DNA of 64,000 nucleotides from Paraniabella hibiscisoli. Lineage in GTDB: Bacteria > Bacteroidota > Bacteroidia > Chitinophagales > Chitinophagaceae. Below, piece after piece: positions 1 to 9,692 of the stretch. Where the stretch lies: contig NZ_JAKWBK010000001.1 of the NCBI RefSeq assembly GCF_022512515.1, positions 682,001 to 746,000 on the forward strand, written 5' to 3'. Under the pieces are notes generated by a model. It was not told the origin of the DNA, did not search any database, and saw only the letters and a list, made by a program, of their open reading frames with translations. The number at the start of each line of letters is the position of its first letter. Within the stretch, counting starts at the first letter, position 1. A program made the position numbers and the translations under genes.

Positions 1-1513
1 GATTATTAATGAATACCTGGGTGCAGGGCATTCTTTTTCTGTAGCGATCGCTGCGCATACGGGAATTGGCACGCTCCCTATTTTATACTTTGGTACAGAT
101 GAGCAAAAGCAAAAATACATTCCCAAACTAATCACAGGCGAATGGCCGGGAGCCTACGGGCTTACAGAACCTAATGCAGGCAGCGATGCGCTGAGCTCAA
201 AAACAACGGCGAAGTTGAGTGAAGATGGGAAGCATTATATCCTGAACGGGCAAAAATGCTGGATCACCAATGGCGGGTTTGCACAGGTTTATACCGTATT
301 TGCCAAGGTAGTTGGAGATGACGGACAGACCGGATTTACCGGATTTATTGTTGAACGCGGAACAGAAGGTTTTACCAACGGGCCTGAAGAACACAAGATG
401 GGCATCAAAGGCTCTTCTACGGTGCAATTATATTTCCAGGATGCCAAAGTACCGGTAGAAAATGTGTTGGGCGAGATCGGCAAAGGACACAGGATCGCTT
501 TTAATATTTTAAATATAGGGCGTTTAAAACTATGTGCTGCAGCATTGGGTGGTGCAAAAATGGCTTTTAACATTAGTGTTGAATATGCCAAAACCAGGGA
601 GCAGTTTAAACAACCTATTGCCAATTTTGGCGCTATCAAACACAAGATCGCAGAAATGGCGATCCGCATTTTTGCAGCAGAGTCAGCCTTATACCGTACT
701 GCGAAATGGATTGATGAATGGGAGCAAAGACTATTACAGGAGGGTAAGCCCTTCAATGAATCCTTGCTGGGAGCTGCAGAAGAATATGCGATAGAGTGCG
801 CCATATTGAAAGTGTATGGCAGTGAATTGCTCGACTTTGTAGTAGATGAAGGTGTACAGATACACGGCGGAAACGGGTACAGCGCTGAGTACAATATATC
901 CCGCGCTTATCGTGATAGTCGCATTAACCGTATTTACGAGGGTACAAACGAGATCAACCGTTTGCTTACGCTCGATATGACCCTCAAACGTGCTATGCAG
1001 GGACGATTAAACCTGATGGGGCCGGCAATGGACGTGCAGAAGGAGCTGATGAGCATCCCTGATTTTGGTGGCGATGACGATACTCCATTTGCCAGCGAAA
1101 GAAAACTGGTAGCTAATTTCAAGAAAGCGATATTGATGGTATCCGGCGCAGCCGTACAAAAACTAATGATGCAGATCGAAAGCGAGCAGGAAGTACTGAT
1201 GAATATTGCAGATATGGCGATCAAAACCTTTCATGCCGAAAGTATATTATTAAGGGTCATGAAAATAGCAGAGGAGAAAGGAAATGAGCAGGCCTCGCTA
1301 CATATAGATATGATGCAAACTTATTTGTATGACGCCGCAGACGCTATCAATAAAAGCGGGAAAGACGCTGTGAATGCATTTGCCGAGGGCGATGAACAAC
1401 GTATGATATTAATGGGATTAAAACGCTTTACCAAAGCCGATCCCTTCAACACCAAAGCAGCCCGCAGAAGAATAGCGGATGCTGCTTTAAATGCAGGAAA
1501 ATATTATTTTTAG
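1..1513 (+). CDS. Acyl-CoA dehydrogenase (5' end outside window)
   Basis: The reading frame is open from the first bases of the window, so the start codon lies upstream; the stop is TAG at 1511-1513. About 503 residues are visible. The flavin-domain motif AYGLTEPNAGSDA lies near residue 50 of the visible part, and the C-terminal signature IYEGTNEINR near residue 310 supplies the glutamate that normally acts as catalytic base. A further 180 residues follow, as in the long (about 600 aa) bacterial acyl-CoA dehydrogenases. It should oxidise acyl-CoA to enoyl-CoA with FAD, feeding electrons to ETF. The chain-length preference cannot be read from the sequence. A strong terminator follows directly. 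Confidence 0.93.
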   Translation, partial: IINEYLGAGHSFSVAIAAHTGIGTLPILYFGTDEQKQKYIPKLITGEWPGAYGLTEPNAGSDALSSKTTAKLSEDGKHYILNGQKCWITNGGFAQVYTVFAKVVGDDGQTGFTGFIVERGTEGFTNGPEEHKMGIKGSSTVQLYFQDAKVPVENVLGEIGKGHRIAFNILNIGRLKLCAAALGGAKMAFNISVEYAKTREQFKQPIANFGAIKHKIAEMAIRIFAAESALYRTAKWIDEWEQRLLQEGKPFNESLLGAAEEYAIECAILKVYGSELLDFVVDEGVQIHGGNGYSAEYNISRAYRDSRINRIYEGTNEINRLLTLDMTLKRAMQGRLNLMGPAMDVQKELMSIPDFGGDDDTPFASERKLVANFKKAILMVSGAAVQKLMMQIESEQEVLMNIADMAIKTFHAESILLRVMKIAEEKGNEQASLHIDMMQTYLYDAADAINKSGKDAVNAFAEGDEQRMILMGLKRFTKADPFNTKAARRRIADAALNAGKYYF

Positions 1514-1541
1514 TAATACCTATAAATAAACTCATTATTCT

Positions 1542-1572
1542 TGCCGGTTTAAATTTAAACCGGCATTTTTTT
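1542..1572 (+). terminator. Rho-independent terminator after acyl-CoA dehydrogenase
   Basis: A perfect 12-bp inverted repeat (1542-1553 / 1554-1565, arm TGCCGGTTTAAA) is followed by seven T. It starts 28 nt after the stop codon. Confidence 0.85.
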
Positions 1573-1692
1573 AATCGCCATTGGCCTCAACATAGAAACA
1601 AGCCTTTTTCACCTAAGATGTCGCTGTGCAAACATGCCGCACTACCATTTGTAGCATGATTTTAGCTGAGAGAAAGTATATTAATTTATAAT

Positions 1693-2795
1693 ATGAAAAA
1701 CCTTACTGACAGCCTGGTTATTTTGATGATGTTGTTAATGGCATCCTGTAACAGTAATTCAAAAAAGAATGATGTGCCTACACCACCAACTCCCGAGCCC
1801 CCGGTGATTGATACGCCACTGGTAAAATTGGGTGCCTATTATTTTGGCGGCTGGTACGAGAACTCCAATCATATAAAACCGGCCCTGGTCAATGATTACC
1901 CGGAGCGAAGACCCATTTGGGGTTGGGTGACCAATACCCCCGAGGCTATGAAGGCCCAGATAGACCTGGCAGCAGACGCCGGGTTGTACTTTTTAGCTTT
2001 TGCTGGTACTTTAATACGCAGGACCTGTCGGAGAACCGGCTGGCCAATAATGCGATCACGCTTTTCAGAAATGCCCCCAATAAAAACCGGTTGAAATTTT
2101 GCTTCCTGGTAGCCAATCATGACGGATACCGTATTACCCCGCAAAACTGGCCCACGCTAAAAGAACATTGGAAGAATGCTTTTAAAGACTCCACTTATTT
2201 AAGAGTAGATGGTAAGCCATTGATCATTTTCTTTGACCCGTCCAACCTGGTGGTCAATTTTGGTAGCGCCCCGGCATTGAAAACCGTTCTCGACAATTTC
2301 AGGGATGAAGTAAAAGCTATGGGGCTTCCTGGTGCTGTGATTGCCGGCTGCCCTTCTACCTCAGCCAATGGTATTTCCGGGGCAGTAGCCGCAGGGTTTG
2401 ATGCACTGAGCGGATACAATTATCATAGCTCTGGCTTCTCTTCAGAAATTTCAACACCTATTGCCAATATGATCAATGCAGAATCAAGTGTTATCTGGCC
2501 CAGGTTTATCAACTCCGGTGCTTATTATATACCTGTTGCGACGCTTAACTGGGATGTTCGTCCCTGGAGTACCACACCACTGACCGAAAAGTACTACACC
2601 GGATTTAGCAAGAGTTCCGTAGAGAACTCCGTTAAAACGATCAAAAAATGGATACTGGATAACCCGGCCACTGCTACCAAAGAGAAACTGGGCATCCTCT
2701 ACGCATGGAACGAATATGGTGAAGGCGGTTGGTTAACGCCTTCCGATATATTGAAGGACAGCTTATTACAGGGGCTTAAAACCGGGTTGAAATAA
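1693..2795 (+). CDS. GH99/WbsX-like glycoside hydrolase lipoprotein (one apparent frameshift)
   Basis: The product starts with a lipoprotein signal (MMLLMASC lipobox near residue 19) and a Pro-rich linker, then a domain beginning LGAYYFGGWY and ending YAWNEYGEGG. These bookends are typical of GH71/GH99-like or WbsX-like TIM-barrel domains that act on mannan-type or other glycans. The frame breaks at a T5 run (1990-1994); one added T joins the halves through YFFSFCWYF and gives 367 aa, a normal size. It probably sits on the outer or periplasmic membrane face. The substrate cannot be assigned. No SusC/SusD pair is nearby, so it is not part of a visible polysaccharide locus. Confidence 0.7.
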
Positions 2796-2822
2796 ATATC
2801 CCAAAAACAACCGGCTTTTGTT

Positions 2823-2830
2823 TAGTTTTG
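2823..2830 (+). promoter_or_regulatory. Putative -7 box (TAnnTTTG)
   Basis: TAGTTTTG matches the Bacteroidota -7 consensus and lies 40 nt before the ATG at 2871. No convincing -33 TTG was found at the usual spacing. Confidence 0.3.
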
Positions 2831-2870
2831 TCCCGCTAATTAAAGTGGACATATAACTAACTGATAACTT

Positions 2871-4882
2871 ATGATATCTATGATTCGTATGGCAATGCTG
2901 GGCATTTGCTGTTTTGCTATACAACAAATTTCAGCGCAGGGTAAAAACAATATTAAATTCGGAAAGCTATCGGCAATGGATTTCAATGTGACCTCGCCGG
3001 CAATCGATACTTCCAGCAATGCGGTTATCCTGTCCGACATCGGCAGTTCCACGTTGGAAGGGAATAACAAAGGTTTTTTCTCGCTCAAATACACGCGCCT
3101 GAGGCGTGTAAAAATTCTCAATAAAAAGGGGATGGACGCCGCAGATGTATCTATTTTGCTATACGCCTCGGGCGATGCTGAAGAGAAACTGGATGAGTGT
3201 AAAGCAATAACGTATAATCTTGAAAATGGTGAGGTAAAACAAACCAAACTGGAGAATAGCGGCATCTTTAAAGAAAAGCTGAGCAAAAACGCCGTAGTTA
3301 GAAAATTTACATTTCCCAACGCAAAAGAGGGTTCTATACTGGAGTATACTTACACCATCACTTCTGACTTTCTTACGCATTTGAGGCCATGGGAGTTCCA
3401 GGGCACCAACTGGCCCCGTGTATATTCTGAGTACACCGTCAAAATACCCCAGTTCTTTAGCTATGTATTCCTGGCACAGGGATATATTATGCTGAAAACG
3501 GATAACAGCAGCAAAATGCAATCTTTCAACATTTCGGAGCAGAACGGCACACAGGCTTCCAGGCAGTTTACATTAAACGGCTATCAAAATACCAATCGCT
3601 GGATCGCCCAGGATGTACCCGCACTTAAGGAAGAAAACTATACCTCTACTATCGAAAATCATTTGTCGAAAATAGACTTCCAGCTCAAACAAACAGAGTT
3701 TCCGGGACAAACCCCTACCGAACACATTGGCAGCTGGGTGAAAGCGGCTGAGAACATGCTGAAAAGAGAGGACTTTGGCAATGAAATTACCCGGGCTAAT
3801 TTATGGCTGAACGATGATATAAAGAAAATTACGGAGGGCTCCGGTTCTCAACAGGAACAAATAAAACGGCTGTATGCCTTTGTACGTGATAATTTCACAG
3901 CCACTTATAACGCCGGAGTATTTATTAACGACAATACTACGTTGAAAGACGTTTTCCGTAAGAGGAGCGGCAACGTAGCCGAGATCAATTTACTGTTGAT
4001 CGCCATGTTGCGTAATGCCGGCGCTACTGCCAACCCGGTAGTCATTAGTACCCGGACGCATGGGTGGGCGCATCCCATTTACCCTTTGATGACCAAATAC
4101 AACTACCTGGTGTGCGAAGCCATTGTAGACGGGCAACGTGTTTACCTGGATGCCTCCCAGCCCAAAATGGGATTTGGAAAGTTATCTCCCGACTGTTATA
4201 ACGGACCAGGCTTTGTTGTAAAGCAGCAACCCTCCAATATTGCCTTCGAAGCTGATTCTGTGCTTGAGCGAAAAGTAACGATGATCTTTCTAACACAGGA
4301 TGATAAAAATGGCCTGAAAGGAATTTTTAAATCAACCCCGGCTACTATGAATCTACCATTCTTAGAAATAAGCTGGCAAAACAAAACATGGATGAGCTGG
4401 TAAAAGACATCCAAAAAAGCTATTCGTTCCCGGTTGCCATTAAAAAACCATTTGTAGATTCGTTAACCCAGTTTGATTACCCGGTGACTGTGGGTTATGA
4501 TCTGAGTTTTGATTTTGAAGACCAGCCGATTGTATACCTGAACCCAATGTTTTCCGAAATAACCACAAAGAATCCGTTTAGTGCTGCAGAGAGAAAATAC
4601 CCTGTGGAAATGCCTTTTAAAGTATCCGAAAACTATGTGCTCACCATGGATATTCCTAAAGGATACAAGGTGGACGAAATACCCAAATCGGCCAGGGTAA
4701 GATTAAACGAAAGCGATGGTGTTTTCGAATATTTAGTTTCAGCTACCGATCAAAAAATTATGCTCAACTGCAGGATCGACATAAAAAAGCAAACTTTGCT
4801 GCCGAGGACTACCAATCACTACGCGAATTTTTCGGTTATATTACCAAAAAGCAAAGCGAACAAATTGTTCTTAAAAAACTAA
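2871..4882 (+). CDS. DUF3857 / transglutaminase-like protein, probably non-catalytic (one apparent frameshift)
   Basis: Signal peptide of about 23 residues (ends QISAQG), then a DUF3857 domain (roughly 50-220), a transglutaminase-like core (roughly 280-430) and a DUF3858-like beta-rich tail. The frame breaks at a C4 run (4336-4339); one added C restores STPGYYES and a 670-aa product. In the transglutaminase core the segment RKRSGNVAEINLLL aligns with the place where active members have GDC, so the catalytic Cys appears to be lost. The later HGWAHPIYP and YLDAS segments are kept. The job is unknown; the family is typical of Bacteroidota and usually exported. The next gene is a paralogue that keeps the Cys. 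Confidence 0.8.
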
Positions 4883-4900
4883 AATAATGTTTCCCTGCTT

Positions 4901-6803
4901 ATGAAGATTTTTTTATACTCTTAACCTCTATCACCCTTTCATATGCAAGCCGGGCTCAGTATGCCGCTAAAGACATACCGGAAGCGCTGACAAAAAACGC
5001 TATGTTGGTAAAACGACTGGATGATATACACGTTGACATAAAAAACCCGGGCAAGGCTTATTATTACCGGCATTATGTGTACACTATTATGAATGAAGCG
5101 GCAGACCGTTATGCCTATTTTGTTGACTACTATGATAAGTTTAGAGACATTACCAGTATATCCGGTACGCTTTACGATGCATCGGGTAACAAAATAAAAA
5201 ATGTAAAGAAAAAGATATAGCCGATGAAAGCGGCACCAGCAGCAGCAACCTGGCCGATGATGCCCGCTATAAAGTGCACAATTTTTATCACAAAAGCTAT
5301 CCTTACACCGTAGAATACGAGGTAGAGGGGGAAATGAAAGGCATTTTTAACTTGCCCGAGTGGCAACCGGTGTCTGCCCCTGAAATAGCAGTAGAGAAGT
5401 CATCACTAACCGTTATCACACCCAAAGATTATGTGCTGCGTTATAAGCAGCTGCTTTATTCGGGCAATGTGGTTACCAAGGAAGAAAAGGCTTTAAAAAT
5501 ACACCAATGGCAGCTCAATGGAGAGGCAGCCAGGCCCAACGAATCATACGCGCCTGAGTGGGATGATATTTCCACGCGTGTTATCATCGCACCATCCCTG
5601 TTTGAGTTTGGCGGTTACAGCGGCGAAATGAGCAGCTGGCAGCATTTCGGAAAGTTTATGCTATCCCTGTATAACGGCCGAGATATATTGCCCGCTGATG
5701 TTAAAGCCAAAGTACACCAGCTTACCGATCATTTAAAAACCAACCAGGAAAAGATCGCAACGCTGTACCGCTTTATGCAGGATCATACCCATTATATAAG
5801 CATACAGCTGGGTATTGGAGGCTGGCAACCTTTAGATGCCACTTTTGTAGCCGACAAAAAATACGGAGATTGTAAAGCACTATCCAATTATATGGTAGCG
5901 TTGCTTAAGGAGGCCGGCATTAAAGCCAATAATGTTTTAATTAAAGCAGGGAAAGATGAGACGGATATTTTAAGCGATTTCCCATCCAACCAGTTTAATC
6001 ACGTGGTTGTTTGTGTGCCGAATGGTAAGGATAGTACCTGGCTGGAATGCACCAGCCAAACAGTAGCGCCGGGCTATATGGGCTCTTTCACTGGTAACAG
6101 GGAAGCGCTGTTGGTAAGCGAAAATGGCAGCGCTATCGTTCGCACACCGGTTTATCGTAAAGAAGACAACCTGCAAATACGCCACGTAAAAGCCACCATT
6201 GATGGCAATGGTAAGCTTACCGCGAACATAATTACCACCAGCATGGGATTGCAGCAGGACGACTTGCATTCGCTGCTTAACAACAGCTCTCCTGATGAAC
6301 AAAAGAAAAGGCTGCAACGCATCTTCACATTATCTAATTACGAAGTGCCCAGTTTTACGTACCTGGAAAACAGGGAGGCGGCCTTACCAACGGTAAATGA
6401 AACCCTGGAGCTGGTAGCAAACGACTATGCCAGCATTACAGGCAAGCGCCTGTTCCTGCGGCCAAATATTGTTTCTACGTACACCACCAAACTAGCAGAA
6501 ACTGAAACAAGAACGCATGATATTGTATGTACCTATGCTTTTACAGATAAAGATACGGTCAACATCACCATCCCTGAAGGTTACGGCATAGAGTCTATGC
6601 CACCACCCGTAAAGCTTAACACTCCATTTGGAGCTTACAATACGACTTATAAAATTGAAGGCCGTTCTATTTTACTGGTACGTAATTATGAGCGCAATGC
6701 CGGTACGTTTCCCGCAAAAGATTATCCTGATTTTGTAGATTTTTATAACAAGATCTACAAGGCAGACCAGGCGCGGATGGTTTTTGTAAAAAAGGAAGAA
6801 TAA
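4901..6803 (+). CDS. DUF3857 / transglutaminase-like protein with intact Cys (two apparent frameshifts)
   Basis: Paralogue of the preceding gene, 18 nt downstream. The first ATG (4901) opens a signal peptide MKIFFILLTSITLSYASRAQ only if one T is added to a T7 run (4908-4914). A second break at an A5 run (5209-5213) is repaired by one A, joining NVKKK to DIADESG. The repaired product is 634 aa. The transglutaminase core carries KKYGDCKALSN, with the catalytic Cys near residue 335, and FNHVVV supplies a candidate His. It is probably a periplasmic or surface-exposed protein; no substrate is known for the family. It likely forms an operon with the Cys-less paralogue. Confidence 0.8.
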
Positions 6804-6829
6804 AAAAATTTATGGCTGCACTTGGAAAA

Positions 6830-7351
6830 TTAGTGTTGCATTCTTGTACTGTCATTAAATAGTTCGGATATCAACTGTTTAAAACTTTCCGCAGGTTCTT
6901 CTTCATCGCCATAAAGATTAATTTTTAGTGTTCTACTTGAATTTCGAACAGAAAAAATATTATTTCCGTGTCCGGGAAGTCGCTCGTTTGATTTGGAAAT
7001 GACAAGCCGTTGCATGTATTGGGTTAGTGCTTTTTTAGCATCAGTGTCCAATAGTGGTATAGCCCTGCTAGCAGCAGGAGAAATCGTATCGTTTCCGTAA
7101 TAGTAATCCAATGAATCGCAGTTATACGGATATACAATATAAGTTAAAGATGCACTGTCTGTTTTCCAATGTGGAACTACTATTCGCTCTTTGTGTCCTC
7201 CCCATTCACCACATTCACTAAAACGAGCCTCCAGCGTTAAAGAATCATAAAGGCTGATCTGTTCATCGCAGTCGTTATATCCCTGTTGTTGGGTATTGCA
7301 GGACAAAACACCCATGCAAAAAACCAATGATAAAAAGAAACAGAGATTCAT
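6830..7351 (-). CDS. Hypothetical lipoprotein
   Basis: 173 aa. The N-terminus is a clear lipoprotein signal with lipobox VLSC followed by NTQQQ, so the mature protein should be anchored to a membrane by its first Cys. The rest is soluble, with three further Cys in the first half (NDCDEQ, FSECGEW, YNCDSL). I recognise no family. It lies 18 nt downstream of the cytochrome-like gene on the same strand and may be cotranscribed with it. Confidence 0.6.
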   Translation of the reverse strand: MNLCFFLSLVFCMGVLSCNTQQQGYNDCDEQISLYDSLTLEARFSECGEWGGHKERIVVPHWKTDSASLTYIVYPYNCDSLDYYYGNDTISPAASRAIPLLDTDAKKALTQYMQRLVISKSNERLPGHGNNIFSVRNSSRTLKINLYGDEEEPAESFKQLISELFNDSTRMQH

Positions 7352-7369
7352 TAACCGGTTATTTATCGT

Positions 7370-7780
7370 TTAATTTCCCTCCGGATATGCATTTCCTTTA
7401 TGGCAGGTATTGCAGCTGATGCGGGTAAGGAAAGCAGGGTGTACCTTGGTATCGTAATTAAAATAATTCTTATTAATGTCGATCGTCAGCCGCATCATAC
7501 GGCGGCCCTCCTCCTTAACGGGGTTATCATCTGAGGCAAAATTCAGGGTAGTGTCTCCGTTTTTAACTTCTTGTACATGGCAAAAATCGCAGGTAACTCC
7601 AAGCCCTTTGTTATAGGTCTCCATCAGGCTATCCAGCTTTTCCTCGCTTATATCTTTTGGTAACACTTTGAGATTACGCTCTTTGGAAGGTTGTGTGCTT
7701 ACAAATCCCACCATCAGCAAACAGCCGATTGCCAGCATCACAAATGATAATTTTTTTGAAGCATGTAGCAATTTACACAA
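7370..7780 (-). CDS. Photosynthetic-reaction-centre-type cytochrome c family protein (di-haem)
   Basis: 136 aa with an N-terminal membrane segment (residues 11-29) and two haem-binding motifs, CDFCH and CNTCH, near residues 61 and 124. The segment NLKVLPKDISEEKLDSLM and the placement GVTCDFCHV resemble the short proteins annotated as photosynthetic reaction centre cytochrome c subunit-like in non-phototrophs. It should be a periplasmic membrane-anchored electron carrier; the partner is unknown. It is transcribed divergently from korB with only 78 nt between the coding regions. No photosynthesis genes are present, so the family name does not describe its role. Confidence 0.75.
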   Translation of the reverse strand: MCKLLHASKKLSFVMLAIGCLLMVGFVSTQPSKERNLKVLPKDISEEKLDSLMETYNKGLGVTCDFCHVQEVKNGDTTLNFASDDNPVKEEGRRMMRLTIDINKNYFNYDTKVHPAFLTRISCNTCHKGNAYPEGN

Positions 7781-7829
7781 AAACCGTCATGCAATTGTCA
7801 AGCGTGTAATGAATCCCCCGTTAAAATCT

Positions 7830-7837
7830 TACCTTTG
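7830..7837 (+). promoter_or_regulatory. Putative -7 box for korB
   Basis: TACCTTTG matches TAnnTTTG and ends 21 nt before the ATG at 7859. It overlaps the alternative upstream TTG (7835), which argues against that codon being the start. Confidence 0.5.
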
Positions 7838-7858
7838 CGCTCGATTTCAAAAAATAAG

Positions 7859-8884
7859 ATGTCAGAAGTTTTAGCGCCCACATTAACAGCAAAAGATTAC
7901 GCTACAGACCAGGAAGTAAGGTGGTGTCCCGGTTGCGGCGATTACTCTATATTAGCACAGGTTCAGCGTATTATGCCGGGCCTGGGTATTCCTAAAGAGA
8001 ATATAGTATTTATATCGGGTATCGGTTGCAGCAGCCGTTTTCCTTACTATATGAATACTTACGGTATGCACTCCATTCATGGTCGTGCTACAGCCATCGC
8101 CAGTGGTTTGAAAGCAGCAAGGCCTGAGCTGAGCGTGTGGATCGTAAGTGGTGACGGAGACAGCCTGAGTATCGGCGGTAACCATACCATTCACCTCTTA
8201 AGACGCAATTTCGATGTTAACTTATTGGTTTTCAACAACCAGATATATGGTTTAACCAAAGGGCAGTATTCCCCAACATCAGAAGAAAACAAAATAACCA
8301 AGTCAACTCCTTTTGGTAGTATTGATCACCCTTTTAACCCGGCTGCACTTGCTTTAGGCGCTGATGCTACTTTTGTAGCCAGAACCATGGACCGCGATCC
8401 GAAGCACATGCAGGCCATGCTTTTAAGAGCTAACGGGCATAGAGGCGCTTCTTTCCTGGAGATCTACCAGAACTGTAACATTTTCAATGACGGCGCTTTC
8501 GAAATTTTTACTGAAAAAAGCACCAAACCGCTAGAGACCTTATTCCTGGAACAGGGCAAACCGCTGATATTTGGTGCAGAAGCCAACAAAGGCCTGAGAT
8601 TAGACGGATTCAAACCCCAGGTGGTAACCATCGGTGAAGGTTATAGCGCGGATGATCTTTGGATACACGACGAGCAGGATATTTACAAGGCACAGATATT
8701 AACCCGCATTTTTGACGACCCTGCTATTGAAGGTCACTTGCCAAGACCATTTGGTGTGTTTTATGAAACAGATCGCCCTTGTTACGAAGAAATGATGAGC
8801 CTTCAGCTGGAAGACGCTATTGCACGCAAGGCGCCGGATCTGAACGCTTTATTGAGAGGTAAAGAAACCTGGACGGTAGCATAA
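7859..8884 (+). CDS. korB: 2-oxoacid:ferredoxin oxidoreductase, beta subunit
   Basis: 341 aa from ATG 7859 (chosen over TTG 7835, which lies inside the putative promoter). It contains WCPGCGDYS with Fe-S or TPP-site cysteines, GIGCSSRFPYYMNTYGMHSIHGR, and the thiamine-diphosphate/Mg motif GDGDSLSIGGNH. Together with KorA (54598-56460) it should interconvert 2-oxoglutarate or a related 2-oxoacid plus CoA with acyl-CoA and CO2, using ferredoxin in the cytoplasm. The unusual point is that the alpha subunit gene lies 46 kb away. Whether the substrate is 2-oxoglutarate or another 2-oxoacid is inferred from the family only. Confidence 0.9.
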   Translation: MSEVLAPTLTAKDYATDQEVRWCPGCGDYSILAQVQRIMPGLGIPKENIVFISGIGCSSRFPYYMNTYGMHSIHGRATAIASGLKAARPELSVWIVSGDGDSLSIGGNHTIHLLRRNFDVNLLVFNNQIYGLTKGQYSPTSEENKITKSTPFGSIDHPFNPAALALGADATFVARTMDRDPKHMQAMLLRANGHRGASFLEIYQNCNIFNDGAFEIFTEKSTKPLETLFLEQGKPLIFGAEANKGLRLDGFKPQVVTIGEGYSADDLWIHDEQDIYKAQILTRIFDDPAIEGHLPRPFGVFYETDRPCYEEMMSLQLEDAIARKAPDLNALLRGKETWTVA

Positions 8885-8971
8885 AGCTGGTAGAAAAGTT
8901 GAAAAGATAAATAGTTTGTGAGTGGTTTGGCAAGAACGTACACTTATCAACTTTTTAACCTGTAAACTTTT
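8885..8971. repeat. Intergenic tract of degenerate short words
   Basis: The spacer between korB and the next gene consists largely of variants of AAAGTTGAAAAG and its complement-like CAACTTTTTAACC / GTAAACTTTTTACC. No ORF or terminator is evident. Confidence 0.45.
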
Positions 8972-8979
8972 TACCTTTG
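8972..8979 (+). promoter_or_regulatory. Putative -7 box only 4 nt before a start codon
   Basis: TACCTTTG matches TAnnTTTG exactly. With the usual distance to the start site the transcript would begin at or within the ATG at 8984, suggesting a leaderless or near-leaderless mRNA. Confidence 0.45.
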
Positions 8980-8983
8980 ATAC

Positions 8984-9592
8984 ATGTTACTCCGTATCCA
9001 CCCCAAAGACCCGCAGGAACGCCTGATTAAACAGGTAGCGGAAACGCTGCGTAATGGTGGCATCATTGTATACCCTACCGATACCATTTATGGTTTGGGC
9101 TGCGATATTTATCAAACCAAGGCGATTGAACAAATCTGCCGCATTAAGCAAATAGATCCTAAAAAAGCACAGCTTTCTTTTGTGTGCTGCGACCTCAGCC
9201 ACCTGAGCGATTTTGCCAGGCAGATATCCAATACTACTTACCGGGTTTTAAAAGAGCATCTTCCGGGCCCTTACACTTTTATTTTACCAGCCAGTAAACA
9301 GGTTCCTAAAATATTGCAGAGTAAAAAGGATACTATCGGGTTGCGGGTTCCCGATAATAAGATTGTACACGAGCTGGTAAAAGAGCTCGGCCATCCCATT
9401 TTAAGCACTACGCTTCCCGGTGAATTTGTGGAAGACTATACCGACCCGGAAATCATCTATGAAAAATACAAAAACCTGGTAGATATAGTAGTGGATGGCG
9501 GAATAGGAGGCACCAAACCTTCCACGATCATCAATTGTGTAAATGATGATTATGAAGTAGTAAGGCTGGGCGCCGGCGAATGGGAGCAATAG
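8984..9592 (+). CDS. YciO/Sua5/YrdC family threonylcarbamoyl-AMP synthase-like protein
   Basis: 202 aa. The N-terminus GGIIVYPTDTIYGLGCD is the family's nucleotide-binding signature; KKAQLSFVCCDLSHLSDF and the LPGPYTFILPAS and STTLP segments follow in the expected order. Members make threonylcarbamoyl-AMP for tRNA t6A or belong to the less understood YciO branch. KKAQLS in place of the usual KR-rich loop favours YciO, but this is not decisive. TsaB, another t6A protein, is encoded at 53265-53932. No downstream ATG offers a better start, although a promoter-like box ends only 4 nt upstream. Confidence 0.85.
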   Translation: MLLRIHPKDPQERLIKQVAETLRNGGIIVYPTDTIYGLGCDIYQTKAIEQICRIKQIDPKKAQLSFVCCDLSHLSDFARQISNTTYRVLKEHLPGPYTFILPASKQVPKILQSKKDTIGLRVPDNKIVHELVKELGHPILSTTLPGEFVEDYTDPEIIYEKYKNLVDIVVDGGIGGTKPSTIINCVNDDYEVVRLGAGEWEQ

Positions 9593-9692
9593 TCCCTCTC
9601 CAATCACTAAAAACAGGTATTGCCAAAATCACTATTTCCGTGATTGTTTAGCTGACCGTTACATCCGTATTTTGTGATATAAACTTCTATAC

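Noticed and set aside
289..894. Long minus-strand ORF opposite the acyl-CoA dehydrogenase
   Set aside because: Shadow of the real gene; low-complexity Ser/Cys/Pro-rich translation with no motifs.
7835..7858. Upstream TTG start for korB
   Set aside because: It lies inside the putative -7 box and adds an atypical N-terminus; ATG 7859 is preferred.
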